DNA of 11,195 nt, taken from contig QKDJ01000008.1 of the NCBI GenBank assembly GCA_003252145.1, positions 1 to 11,195 on the forward strand, in the 5' to 3' direction. A program made the translations under genes and the position numbers. Below are positions 1 through 7,472 of this stretch, piece after piece (the first letter of the stretch is position 1; the number at the start of each line of letters is the position of its first letter). The notes beneath the pieces are model-generated. The model searched no databases, was not told the DNA's origin, and worked only from the letters and a program-made list of their open reading frames with translations. This DNA is from Azovibrio restrictus. GTDB lineage: Bacteria > Pseudomonadota > Gammaproteobacteria > Burkholderiales > Rhodocyclaceae.

Positions 1-1
1 C

Positions 2-199
2 CTGGATCGAGCTCGGCAAAGTACTCCTGCAGAAATGCTGCCCGCCCTGGAAGGGATGCGGCAACACATCAGCCAGACGGAAGAACTGCTGACCCATCTG
101 GCTGAAACCTCCCGTCAATCCATTGCTGTCCTGGAAACGGCAGCCCAGCGTCTGCCGCTTCAGGTTCAGTCGGCTCAGGTCTCCTCATCCATCCAGTAA
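2..199 (+). CDS. 3' end of an unidentified gene (partial, 65 codons visible)
   Basis: An open frame enters from the left edge and ends at the TAA at 197-199. The 65 visible residues begin LDRARQSTPAEM and end QVSSSIQ. They are rich in Gln, Glu, Leu and Ala and look amphipathic and helical, possibly a coiled-coil tail, for example around EGMRQHISQTEELL and ETSRQSIAVLETAAQRL. I see no catalytic motif, membrane segment or recognisable domain, so no function is assigned. Support for a real gene comes from the uninterrupted frame and from a strong intrinsic terminator on the same strand beginning 24 bases after the stop codon. The start lies outside the window. The next gene is convergent to it. 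Confidence 0.6.
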   Translation: MDRARQSTPAEMLPALEGMRQHISQTEELLTHLAETSRQSIAVLETAAQRLPLQVQSAQVSSSIQ

Positions 200-222
200 A
201 AGCGGTTAAGCCTGACCTATGG

Positions 223-248
223 AACCCGCTCCCTGGAACGGGTTTTTT
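223..248 (+). terminator. Rho-independent terminator of the left-edge gene
   Basis: A perfect six-base stem, AACCCG at 223-228 pairing with CGGGTT at 239-244, encloses a ten-base loop and runs into six T residues at 243-248. It lies 24 bases after the stop of the plus-strand partial gene. The T-run overlaps the TAA stop of the convergent chemoreceptor gene. Read on the minus strand the hairpin is not followed by T residues, so it should be weak as a terminator for the chemoreceptor transcript. Confidence 0.8.
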
Positions 249-2049
249 ATTCGGTCCGCAAATGCCGGACCGCGGCCTCCAGAGTGCCAGCCAGGCCCTG
301 CATGTCATTGATGGCGCTGCTGGTGCGTTCCAGGGCCTGGTGATTTTGCTCCACCATCAGGGCCACCTCCTGCACGTTGCGGGCGATTTCATTGGCCGCA
401 TCGGTCTGGGCGCTCGTGGCATCGACGATCTCACTCACATGGACCCGGGATTCGGTCACTTCCTCGTGAATGCTGGCCAGGGAGCGGGAGAGGGCGTCCA
501 CCACCTGAACTCCTTGATCCACCTTGGCACTGCTTCTGCGGATGTCTTCCACCACCGATTGAATCTCGGCCTGGATGGCGCCAATGGTGGCGCCAATTTC
601 CGCGGTGGATTGTCCTGTCCGGTCGGCCAGTTTTCTGACCTCGTCGGCCACCACGGCGAAGCCCCGCCCCTGTTCGCCAGCCCGGGCGGCTTCAATGGCT
701 GCATTGAGGGCCAGCAGATTGGTCTGGTCGGCAATTTCCTTGATGACCGCCACGATGCGGCCTACTTCCTGGGAGCGGGCTTCCAGCTCGCTGACCGCTC
801 GGGCGGAACTCTGGATGGCGCTTACGGCACCGTGCATTTCCTCAGCAGCACTACGCGCCAGGTCCTGACCTTCCCGGGAGCGCTCGCCGGCCCGGTCCGC
901 GATGCTGGCCGTTTCCTGGGCATGCTCACTGATCTCATGAATACTGACCGTCAGTTCCTCAACAGCGGCAGAGGTTTGCTGGGTGGCGTCCGTCTGCTTG
1001 CCTGAAGCCTGGGTGATGCGCACGCTTTCCCCGGCCAGGGCATCTGCATTGCGAGCCAGCTGCTCACCAGCCTCCCGGGTCCGGCGGATCAATTGGCCGA
1101 AACCGCTGGCCATCTGGTTGAAGGCGGCAGCCGTGGCACCGATTTCGTCCTGAGTCGTGGTTTCCGCCCGGCCTGTCAGATCACCCTGAGCCATGGCGTG
1201 GGTACTGGCTTGCAGGGTGTGGATGCTGCGCAGCATGGAAATGTAGGCCCCCACCATCAGCCAGGCCAGGACCAGGACCACCAGGCCCAGGGCCAGCAGA
1301 CTGGCCAGCAATTCCTGTTGAGCACCCTCGGCCCGTTCCATCAGGGAATGACTGATTTCCGGTTCCAGCTGGCGGGCCAGGGCCAGTGCTGCGTTCAGGA
1401 CGGCGGTACCCTGACTGGAGAATTGGCCCGGGTCCATGTCGAAGTCGCTGGTGTTGATGACCTTGGTGACCAGGGCTTCCTGAAAGCTCAGAAGCTGGGT
1501 ATTGAGTTCGTTGTAGGCCGGGTCCAGACGGTCCCGGGCTTCGGGCTGAAGTTCGTAGGCGGTTTCCAGGTCTTTGGCAATCCAGTCCATCAAAGTGGCA
1601 AAGGTGGCCAGGGCCACGTTCAGCTTTTCCCTTTGGGAATGGGGCAGGCGCTGATTGCTGATGGCATTGCTGCCTGCATCCCGGGCCGGGGCCAGTTCCT
1701 TGACCAGCTCCGGTAACTTGCCCGTCAGTACTCCAATAAAAGTGTGGGTGGCCGGATCGTCATCCCGCAGCAGGCCGTGTCCCCGCACCTGGGCCTGCAG
1801 CTGGCTCAGAATTTCCTGGGCATCCTCGCCTTTGTCCTGGGCTTGGCGCATGGCTTCCAGTTGGGGCAGGACCTGGGCCAGACCCGCCTGCTCGTTGGTC
1901 AGTACCCGGACGGTACCCCGGATTTCATTGGCCAGGACCAGAGTGATCGCGAGCAGGGGAAGAATGGCCAACGAGCCCAGTAACAGCAGTTTGGCCCGGT
2001 AGCTGAGGCGGTTGATGAGATGAATGGCAGGGAGGAACAGGAGCTTCAT
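247..2049 (-). CDS. Methyl-accepting chemotaxis protein, transmembrane chemoreceptor
   Basis: The 600-residue protein has classical chemoreceptor topology. A short cytoplasmic N-terminus is followed by TM1 (about 20-41), a mostly helical periplasmic domain of about 205 residues, TM2 (about 247-270), HAMP (about 271-324) and the MCP signalling domain to the end. The hairpin tip that contacts CheA and CheW is unmistakable: [20 protein letters not shown] (438-457), then [19 protein letters not shown] methylation-type segment, [11 protein letters not shown], lies near 359-369. The C-terminus (RHLRTE) has no CheR/CheB-tethering pentapeptide. The HAMP domain has Ser275 where the usual first-helix proline stands, but keeps GDLT and DEIG. 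The periplasmic domain shows no motif I can name, so the ligand is unknown. The start is ATG with only weak Shine-Dalgarno complementarity, 13 bases after the upstream EAL-GGDEF stop, suggesting co-transcription and possibly translational coupling. Confidence 0.96.
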   Translation of the reverse strand: MKLLFLPAIHLINRLSYRAKLLLLGSLAILPLLAITLVLANEIRGTVRVLTNEQAGLAQVLPQLEAMRQAQDKGEDAQEILSQLQAQVRGHGLLRDDDPATHTFIGVLTGKLPELVKELAPARDAGSNAISNQRLPHSQREKLNVALATFATLMDWIAKDLETAYELQPEARDRLDPAYNELNTQLLSFQEALVTKVINTSDFDMDPGQFSSQGTAVLNAALALARQLEPEISHSLMERAEGAQQELLASLLALGLVVLVLAWLMVGAYISMLRSIHTLQASTHAMAQGDLTGRAETTTQDEIGATAAAFNQMASGFGQLIRRTREAGEQLARNADALAGESVRITQASGKQTDATQQTSAAVEELTVSIHEISEHAQETASIADRAGERSREGQDLARSAAEEMHGAVSAIQSSARAVSELEARSQEVGRIVAVIKEIADQTNLLALNAAIEAARAGEQGRGFAVVADEVRKLADRTGQSTAEIGATIGAIQAEIQSVVEDIRRSSAKVDQGVQVVDALSRSLASIHEEVTESRVHVSEIVDATSAQTDAANEIARNVQEVALMVEQNHQALERTSSAINDMQGLAGTLEAAVRHLRTE

Positions 2050-2062
2050 GGGGGACTCGCAT

Positions 2063-3955
2063 TCAGGAGGCGAAAATCAGATCAGGGCTGCTGCTATCGG
2101 CAGCGTTGGGCAGATTGGGAAAAAGGTTGCGTCGCCGTTCGATGAACAGACTGGAGCCCCGTTGCTTCTTGGCCTGCTTTTTGGCATCTGCAGCAGCTGT
2201 GGCAATTTCGTGGTGGGATTCGTACAGACAGGCATCGGCCATCAGGGCCCCGATGGAGAGAGCGGGCAAGGGGTGCAATACCACTTCGCCCCGGCGGTTT
2301 TCTCCGATCAGTCCGCCCCGGATCAGGTCTTCCTGGGTGAAGATGGGGAGCACTCGCTCGTCAAAGAGCTTCAGAGCCCGGGCGCAGCGGGCTTCCCAAT
2401 CGTTGCTCTGGAACAGGATCAGAAAATCATCGCCGCCAATGTGGCCGACGAAATCCAGGCGGGTATCGGCCACTTCTACCAGGATCTGCCCCAGAAGCTG
2501 GATCACGTCGTCCCCCCGGCGATAACCGTAGATATCGTTGAAGGGTTTGAAGTTATCCAGGTCAGCGTAGCTGGCGGTAAAACTTACTCCGGCGCTAAGT
2601 AGTCGGTCGATATGCTCATTGATGGGAACGTTACCGGGTAGCTGGGTCAGGGGATTGGCGTAGCGGGCTGCGGAAATCTGCATTTCCGTGATCAGGGCCA
2701 TCAGATCGTGGCCGCTGCCCAGTCCCATGTACCTGCCACTGCTGGTGACGATGAAGCCGTCGAACAGGTAGTGCCGGGCTGCCCGGGAAAGGATCAGCCC
2801 CAGTTCCTGCACCGTGGCATTTTCATCCACGATCAGGGGTGCCGGGTCCATGAACAGGGTGCAAGGCTTTTTGCCGTACAACTCCCGGCGGAAAGGCCGG
2901 GCAAAGCGGTCAATCAAGGTGTGGCGGTTGATCAGCCCCACGGGAATATCGCCTTCCAGCACCGGCAGGACTTCCAGCTGGGGATCATCTTCAAAGCGCT
3001 GGAACACCAGATCATTGTCGGCCCCCACGTGGATGGGGTCGATGTAATTGGCCAGGGTACGGGCCGTGCTGATGCTGCTGCTGGCCATGGCTTGGGGAAA
3101 AACGGCGACCCGGCGGCTGCAGAGCACATCCAGTACATCCTGGCGGGGGCTCTTTTCCGGGCTGTCTACCGGGCGGGAAATGAAGTAGCCCTGGCCACAG
3201 GCAATACCCAGGTCCCGGACTGTCTGCAGGTCTGCTGCCGATTCGATGCCTTCGGCGATGATATGGGCGGAACAGGTCTCCGCCAGATCCTGCATGGCTT
3301 TCACGAATTGGAACTTCAGATCGTCCTGGCTGATGCCGGTGATGAAGTGCCGGTCAATCTTCACGTATTCGGGTCGGATCTCCGACCACATGCGCAGGTT
3401 GGAAAATCCCTCGCCCAGGTCGTCGATGGCGATCCGGTAGCCCTGGCTGCGGAAATGGGCCAGGGTCGCCTGAATTTCCGGGAAGTCGGTGATCTGCTGG
3501 TTTTCGGTAATTTCAATGACGATGCGGGAAGGAGGGATGCCCAGCTGACGCAGGAAGTCCAAACTTTCCCCATTCTTCAGGCGCGGGTCCAGCAGACCAT
3601 TGGGACTGGAGTTGATGAAGAGCTTGCCCGGCAGGCGCAGGCGGGCAAAGGCTTCCAGGATGGTCGCACGGCAGGCGTGCTCCAGTTCCAGAGATAGATG
3701 GGTGCGCCGGGCGGCGGCAAACAGGGCATCCGGACTGGCCAGGGGATGCCCTTCAGGACCCCGGATCAGGCCTTCGTAACCCATGTGACTATGGGCTCGA
3801 CAATCCAGTAGCGGTTGAAATACAGCCCGAAGCTGTCGCTCCTGGATCAGTGCTTTCAAGGCCAGAGATTCTTCCGTTTCAGGAGGGCTGGCCGGAAAAG
3901 CAGCGCCTTGATCAGCGTGTCGTTCAGGAATCAGATGGGGAAAGGGATTGAACAT
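2063..3955 (-). CDS. EAL-CBS-CBS-GGDEF cyclic-di-GMP turnover protein
   Basis: This soluble 630-residue protein (no membrane segment seen) has three parts. The N-terminal EAL phosphodiesterase domain (about 43-265) keeps the expected residues: EGLIR (61-65), INSSP with Asn115, EITE (148-151), [10 protein letters not shown] (178-187), VKID (198-201), AEGIES (234-239) and GQGYF (254-258). Hydrolysis of c-di-GMP is therefore likely. A tandem CBS pair (about 300-425), a module that commonly binds adenine nucleotides, follows. The C-terminal GGDEF domain (about 430-575) has [15 protein letters not shown] and the signature GGDDF (507-511). The inhibitory RxxD site is degenerate: the Asp aligns, but Thr stands in the Arg position with Arg one residue later. 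The GGDEF part could be an active cyclase or a GTP sensor. The start is the ATG at 3955, because GGAGGG (3970-3965) lies nine bases upstream. A TTG at 3976 would add seven residues but has no ribosome site. It is probably the first gene of an operon with the chemoreceptor. Confidence 0.93.
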   Translation of the reverse strand: MFNPFPHLIPERHADQGAAFPASPPETEESLALKALIQERQLRAVFQPLLDCRAHSHMGYEGLIRGPEGHPLASPDALFAAARRTHLSLELEHACRATILEAFARLRLPGKLFINSSPNGLLDPRLKNGESLDFLRQLGIPPSRIVIEITENQQITDFPEIQATLAHFRSQGYRIAIDDLGEGFSNLRMWSEIRPEYVKIDRHFITGISQDDLKFQFVKAMQDLAETCSAHIIAEGIESAADLQTVRDLGIACGQGYFISRPVDSPEKSPRQDVLDVLCSRRVAVFPQAMASSSISTARTLANYIDPIHVGADNDLVFQRFEDDPQLEVLPVLEGDIPVGLINRHTLIDRFARPFRRELYGKKPCTLFMDPAPLIVDENATVQELGLILSRAARHYLFDGFIVTSSGRYMGLGSGHDLMALITEMQISAARYANPLTQLPGNVPINEHIDRLLSAGVSFTASYADLDNFKPFNDIYGYRRGDDVIQLLGQILVEVADTRLDFVGHIGGDDFLILFQSNDWEARCARALKLFDERVLPIFTQEDLIRGGLIGENRRGEVVLHPLPALSIGALMADACLYESHHEIATAAADAKKQAKKQRGSSLFIERRRNLFPNLPNAADSSSPDLIFAS

Positions 3956-3961
3956 GGCCGA

Positions 3962-4000
3962 CAGCCCTCCACACAATAGGGAGGACGAATGCTAGGGCTG
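3962..4000 (-). promoter_or_regulatory. Nested inverted repeats covering the ribosome site of the EAL-CBS-GGDEF gene
   Basis: In transcript sense the leader contains CAGCCCU (4000-3994), nine bases, CCUCCC (3984-3979), the eight-base loop UAUUGUGU, then GGAGGGCUG (3970-3962) and, after six more bases, the AUG at 3955. CCUCCC pairs perfectly with GGAGGG, which is the Shine-Dalgarno sequence itself. CAGCCCU pairs perfectly with AGGGCUG, which overlaps the same site. The two pairings are mutually exclusive and both bury the ribosome site. The repeats are seen directly; a regulatory role is inferred. A DNA operator reading is also possible. I found no convincing sigma-70 promoter for either gene in the 94-base gap 3956-4049. 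Confidence 0.4.
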
Positions 4001-4049
4001 CCGAGTTACAAGCACATGAACGGTCTGGGGGCCGTAAAAGGATGGGGGT

Positions 4050-5990
4050 ATGATGGGAAGCCTACTCCAGAAAACACCTATGGAATCAAAATTCACCGAG
4101 CAGATTAGTCACTCCCGCTCCTGGCTTTGGGCCAGCGTGCTGGCTGTGCTGTTGCTCCTGAATGGGGTCCTGGCCTCTTTGGCCTGGCAGGAGCGACAAA
4201 ATATCTTTGTGGGTGCTGAGATGCGTTCCAAGGATGCAGCCATGATGGTGCTGCAAAGAGTGGAAGCCCAGCTACAGAAGTTAAACTACCTGCTTAGCGG
4301 TATTTCTGAAGTAATTGGCGCAAGAGGCGGTTTGCAGGAGCAGCCCGATATTTACCTGCATCGTTTGCTGGTTCGCCGTAATGCCCTGGCGGATAGCGTG
4401 AGTTGGCTGTTCATTGTCAGTTCTGACGGCATACTCCGGGAGTCTTCCAGTCGCTTTCCTGCCATTCCCATTGATGTGAATGACCGGGAGTATTTTCGCC
4501 AACAGCTGGAACACTGGGATCAGGGCCTGTTTATAGGAGCGCCGCTTAAAAGCCGGGTTAGTGGTGAAAGCTTCATTCCTGTCAGCCGGCGGGTTACTAA
4601 TGACGGGGATCTCTTCCTGGGTGTGGCGGCAGCGGGGTACAACCCGGCTACCTTGGAAGGTTTGTTGGCCGCTCAGGGATTGCCTTCAGGTTATATGGCA
4701 GGGGCTTTCTTACTGGGTGGAGCGCCTTTGGCATGTCTGGGCTTCGAGTGCGGGACTCAATCGCTATTGGCCCTGCCGAATACTCAGGGAAGCATGGGGA
4801 AAAGTGTCGAGGGGGCTCCTCTTATTGGAGATGAGGAGGTGGTCGGGCATTATGAAATGTCGGGCTCATTTCCTTTGGTGGTTGCCGTTCAGGTTCCCGA
4901 GTCCCAGCTGGTGCAAAACTGGCAACAATGGTTGAAGGAAAAATTACCCCTGGCACTGGGTTTGAATTTTGTATTCCTGTTCATGTCCTGGATTGCCTTT
5001 ACCCAGTTCTTGCGTCGCAATGAGGCGCTAGATGCGCTGAAATCAGCCAATGAAGAACTGGATGCGCGAGTACAGATACGAACCCTGCAATTGCAGGCCA
5101 GTGAAGCCCAGGCCCGTGCCTTCATGATGGCAACGACGGATGCTGTCATCGTTATTGATGCCAAGAGCGTAATTCTGGAGTTCAACCACGGGGCCGAGCA
5201 GATGTTTTCATATACGGCTGCGGAGGTGGTCGGCGGGCCCTTGGATCAGTTGATGCCGCCCGAAATGGTGCTTCAGCATCGCCAATTGATACAACACAAG
5301 GGCAAGCAGGTGGGTGGGGCCATGGGCAAGGGCCTAGAAGTGCTGGCCCTACGCAAGGGCGGGGCTCGTTTTCCAGTGGAGGTAACCATCGGTGCGATTC
5401 CTCAGCCTGACGGCATGATCTATGTGGGAGTGATGCGAGACATCACCGAGCGCAAGGAGGTGGAGTGGCGTTTGACGCAAATGGCCACCATCGACGCTCT
5501 GACCGGGGTGTTCAACCGCAGGGCCTTCATGGAACAGGGGGAAGCCATGTTCACCCTGGCGCGCCGCTATGAATGGCCCCTTTCCGTGATGATGCTGGAT
5601 GCGGATCACTTCAAGCGGGTCAATGACACCTATGGGCACCACGTGGGCGATCTGGTGTTGCAGGCCTTGGCTACCCAGGTGCGAGAGGCCCTGCGCAGTA
5701 CCGATATTCTGGGGCGTTTGGGGGGCGAGGAATTTGGCCTGATCCTGCCGGAAACCGGCCTGGAAGGAGCCCAGGAATTGGGCGGGCGCATTCTCGATGT
5801 GGTGCGTGCCATACGGGTTCCGGTGGAAGGTGGCGAGTCCATTTCCTTCACGGTAAGTATTGGTGTCGCGGTGCTGCAGGATGGCATCAATGGATTGGAT
5901 GAACTGTTCCACCTGGCCGATAGCGCACTTTACGCCGCTAAAAACAACGGGCGTAATCAAATGCAGGTGGCGCCTTCCACATCGATGTAA
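4050..5990 (+). CDS. Membrane diguanylate cyclase: Cache-like sensor, PAS, GGDEF
   Basis: The 646-residue protein makes c-di-GMP from two GTP. TM1 (about 25-46) and TM2 (about 299-320) bracket a 250-residue periplasmic domain. Its DVNDREYFR segment (142-150), with a following FIGAP stretch, is typical of double-Cache sensors. A coiled coil (about 322-352) leads to a PAS domain (about 353-468, ending in the usual RDITERK) and a C-terminal GGDEF domain (about 476-640). The cyclase looks complete: TIDALTGVFNRRAF (480-493), DADHFKRVNDTYGH (517-530), signature RLGGEEF (556-562) and an intact inhibitory site RSTD (549-552), so product inhibition is expected. Two cysteines in the sensor, Cys229 and Cys234, could form a disulfide. 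The ATG at 4050 is preceded by AAGGA at 4038-4042 with a seven-base spacer; later ATGs lack such a site. It is divergent from the EAL-GGDEF gene and apparently monocistronic, since a terminator follows. The sensor half looks lower in GC than the catalytic half. Confidence 0.95.
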   Translation: MMGSLLQKTPMESKFTEQISHSRSWLWASVLAVLLLLNGVLASLAWQERQNIFVGAEMRSKDAAMMVLQRVEAQLQKLNYLLSGISEVIGARGGLQEQPDIYLHRLLVRRNALADSVSWLFIVSSDGILRESSSRFPAIPIDVNDREYFRQQLEHWDQGLFIGAPLKSRVSGESFIPVSRRVTNDGDLFLGVAAAGYNPATLEGLLAAQGLPSGYMAGAFLLGGAPLACLGFECGTQSLLALPNTQGSMGKSVEGAPLIGDEEVVGHYEMSGSFPLVVAVQVPESQLVQNWQQWLKEKLPLALGLNFVFLFMSWIAFTQFLRRNEALDALKSANEELDARVQIRTLQLQASEAQARAFMMATTDAVIVIDAKSVILEFNHGAEQMFSYTAAEVVGGPLDQLMPPEMVLQHRQLIQHKGKQVGGAMGKGLEVLALRKGGARFPVEVTIGAIPQPDGMIYVGVMRDITERKEVEWRLTQMATIDALTGVFNRRAFMEQGEAMFTLARRYEWPLSVMMLDADHFKRVNDTYGHHVGDLVLQALATQVREALRSTDILGRLGGEEFGLILPETGLEGAQELGGRILDVVRAIRVPVEGGESISFTVSIGVAVLQDGINGLDELFHLADSALYAAKNNGRNQMQVAPSTSM

Positions 5991-6016
5991 TCCTGATCCG
6001 GCAGGAACACGCCACA

Positions 6017-6044
6017 AAAAAAGCCGCCCGTGGGCGGCTTTTTT
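6017..6044. terminator. Bidirectional rho-independent terminator between convergent genes
   Basis: A run of A residues (6016-6022) precedes GCCGCC (6023-6028), a four-base loop CGTG (6029-6032), GGCGGC (6033-6038) and six T residues (6039-6044). The A and T runs extend the stem and give a U-tract in either direction. It sits 26 bases after the diguanylate cyclase stop and 18 bases beyond the parvulin stop on the other strand, so it should end both transcripts. Confidence 0.93.
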
Positions 6045-6062
6045 ATCGGGAATTGAAATGGA

Positions 6063-6851
6063 TCAGTTGATCTTGGCGCCAGCGCGCAGTTCCTCGATCA
6101 TCTTTTCCACCTTGGCCTGATTGGCACGCTGGGTCAGCTGGGGCTTCAGTTGCTCGAAGGGAGGAGGCGTCAGGGCGCGGGTTTCTTCCAGCATGATCAC
6201 GTGATAACCGAAGTCGGACTTCACGGGCTCCTTGGTGTAGCGACCCTTGTCCAGCTTCACCATGGCGTCGCTGAAGGGCTTCACGAAGGAAGAGGGAATG
6301 GCCCAGCCCAGGTCGCCGCCGTTGTCCTTGGAACCGGGGTCCTTGGATTGCTTGGCCAGGTCGGCAAACTTGTCGCCCTTGTCCAGCTTGGCGATCAGGG
6401 CCTTGGCTTCGTCTTCCTTTTCCACCAGGATGTGGCGGGCGTGGTATTCGGTGCCACCCAGTTGAGCCTTGAAGGCATCGTAATCCTTCTTCAGCTGGGC
6501 GTCGGTGACCGGGTTGGTCTTCAGGTAATCGGCGATATAGGCGCGAATCAGCAGGGCTTGACGGGCAATTTCCATCTGGCCCATCACGTCGGTCTTCTTG
6601 TCCAGGCCCTTCTTGCGGGCAGCTGCCACCAGCAGCTCACGGCGCACCAGTTCTTCCTTGACGGCATCCCGGAATTGGGAGTCGTCCTTGACGCCTTGAG
6701 ACTTCTGTTCATTGATGAAGGCGTCGGCCACGTATTGAGGAATGGCCTGGCCATTGACGGTGGCGAAGGTCTTGCCATCAGCGGCAAGAGCAGGAGCAGC
6801 GATCACGGCGCTGGCAATCAGGGCAGCAGAAAGACGAGTCAGTTTCAGCAT
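6063..6851 (-). CDS. Periplasmic parvulin-type peptidyl-prolyl cis-trans isomerase (PpiC/SurA-like)
   Basis: This 262-residue secreted protein probably catalyses prolyl isomerisation and acts as a chaperone for envelope proteins. A signal peptide covers residues 1-23 (Lys/Arg N-terminus, hydrophobic core, cleavage after PALA before ADGK). An N-terminal helical chaperone-like region (about 25-130) is followed by one parvulin domain (about 134-226), with its hallmarks HARHILVE (137-144), NGGDLGW (177-183), FSDAM (193-197) and FGYHVIML (214-221). A short helical tail ends the protein. One parvulin domain and no membrane anchor make it closer to PpiC-like or Cbf2-type proteins than to two-domain SurA or anchored PpiD. 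The ATG has AAGGA eight bases upstream. Codons are strongly biased (almost all AAG, CTG and GGC types), suggesting high expression. It is the last gene of the yciB-yciI-bolA cluster, 37 bases after bolA, and ends at a strong terminator. Confidence 0.95.
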   Translation of the reverse strand: MLKLTRLSAALIASAVIAAPALAADGKTFATVNGQAIPQYVADAFINEQKSQGVKDDSQFRDAVKEELVRRELLVAAARKKGLDKKTDVMGQMEIARQALLIRAYIADYLKTNPVTDAQLKKDYDAFKAQLGGTEYHARHILVEKEDEAKALIAKLDKGDKFADLAKQSKDPGSKDNGGDLGWAIPSSFVKPFSDAMVKLDKGRYTKEPVKSDFGYHVIMLEETRALTPPPFEQLKPQLTQRANQAKVEKMIEELRAGAKIN

Positions 6852-6888
6852 ATTTGGGGTCCTTGTCAGACGGGGTTCAGAGAGAATT

Positions 6889-7173
6889 TCAGTCCTGTTT
6901 TGTAGCGTATTCTTCAGGCGTTAGTGCCTTGATGCTAAGGGCATGAACCGCCCCTTGCATGAGGGTGCCAGCGGCATCATATACCAGTCGGTGCCGGGCC
7001 AGTGTGGTGCGTCCCCGAAATGCTTCGGAAACGATGAGCAGACGGTAATGTCCGCCTCCCTGGCGGGCCCCCGCATGACCCGCATGCAGATGGGATTCGT
7101 CCTCCAGCTCCAGTTGCAGGGGAGCGAGAGATGCCAGGGCGGTGCGCAGATTGTCCAGAGTAGGCGGGCTCAC
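6889..7173 (-). CDS. bolA: BolA family protein
   Basis: The 94-residue protein matches BolA along its length. DESHLHAGH (25-33) corresponds to the DES..H loop, [11 protein letters not shown] (42-52) to the central strand, RHRLVYD (60-66) to the conserved helix and [10 protein letters not shown] (75-84) to the C-terminal strand with the invariant histidine (His77). BolA proteins pair with monothiol glutaredoxins to handle [2Fe-2S] clusters, and E. coli BolA also affects morphology and transcription. The His-containing loop points to the BolA-type branch rather than a Cys-loop type. The start is GTG, overlapping the upstream YciI stop in the four-base string GTGA (7173-7170), with an AGGAAGG site ten bases ahead, so the two are probably translationally coupled. 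It is slightly shorter than E. coli BolA because the disordered C-terminal tail is missing. Confidence 0.93.
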   Translation of the reverse strand: MSPPTLDNLRTALASLAPLQLELEDESHLHAGHAGARQGGGHYRLLIVSEAFRGRTTLARHRLVYDAAGTLMQGAVHALSIKALTPEEYATKQD

Positions 7174-7472
7174 GCGGGCAGAACCTTCCTGAAGGGCTTG
7201 ACCATCACCGCGGTATAGACGCCGGCAGCCACGTAGGGGTCGGCGTCAGCCCAGGCCTGGGCTTCGGTCAGGGAGGAAAATTCGGCCACGATCAGGCTGC
7301 CGGAAAAGCCGGCGGGGCCCGGATCAGGGCTGTCGATGGCGGGACAGGGGCCAGCCAGAAGCAGGCGGCCTTCCGCCTGCAGGGCCTGGAGCCGGGCCAG
7401 GTGATCGGGACGGGCGGCCAGACGGGCCTCCAGACTGCCGGGAGCGTCTTCTCCCAGGATGAGATAGGGCAT
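7170..7472 (-). CDS. yciI: YciI family protein (small ferredoxin-fold, function uncertain)
   Basis: The 100-residue protein begins [13 protein letters not shown] and has the YciI pattern: [11 protein letters not shown] with Arg21 and His24, GRLLLAGP (35-42), then [20 protein letters not shown] (67-86) with the Asp-Pro pair at 78-79, and a C-terminal KPFRKVL. The His and Asp form the presumed active-site pocket of the family, whose reaction is generally unknown. The ATG start overlaps the yciB stop by one base (TGATG at 7474-7470). A GTG one codon earlier is equally open, but MPYLILG is the usual family beginning. Its stop overlaps the bolA start. This places it firmly inside an envelope and iron-sulfur housekeeping operon. 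Confidence 0.92.
   Translation of the reverse strand: MPYLILGEDAPGSLEARLAARPDHLARLQALQAEGRLLLAGPCPAIDSPDPGPAGFSGSLIVAEFSSLTEAQAWADADPYVAAGVYTAVMVKPFRKVLPA

Noticed and set aside
2708..3697. Plus-strand open frame of 329 codons opposite the EAL-CBS-GGDEF gene
   Set aside because: It mirrors codon phase of the real gene, has no recognisable domain and no ribosome site was evident.
3956..3976. TTG start at 3976 for the EAL-CBS-GGDEF gene
   Set aside because: There is no Shine-Dalgarno sequence upstream, whereas GGAGGG sits nine bases before the ATG at 3955.
4031..4038. GCCGTAAA resembling a flagellar sigma-28 -10 box (GCCGATAA) before the diguanylate cyclase
   Set aside because: No TAAA-type -35 box occurs at the right distance, and the start point would fall on top of the ribosome site.
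6852..6888. Possible separate promoter for the highly codon-biased parvulin gene
   Set aside because: No -35/-10 pair with acceptable spacing was found in the 37-base gap or the end of bolA; read-through from the yciB promoter explains expression.
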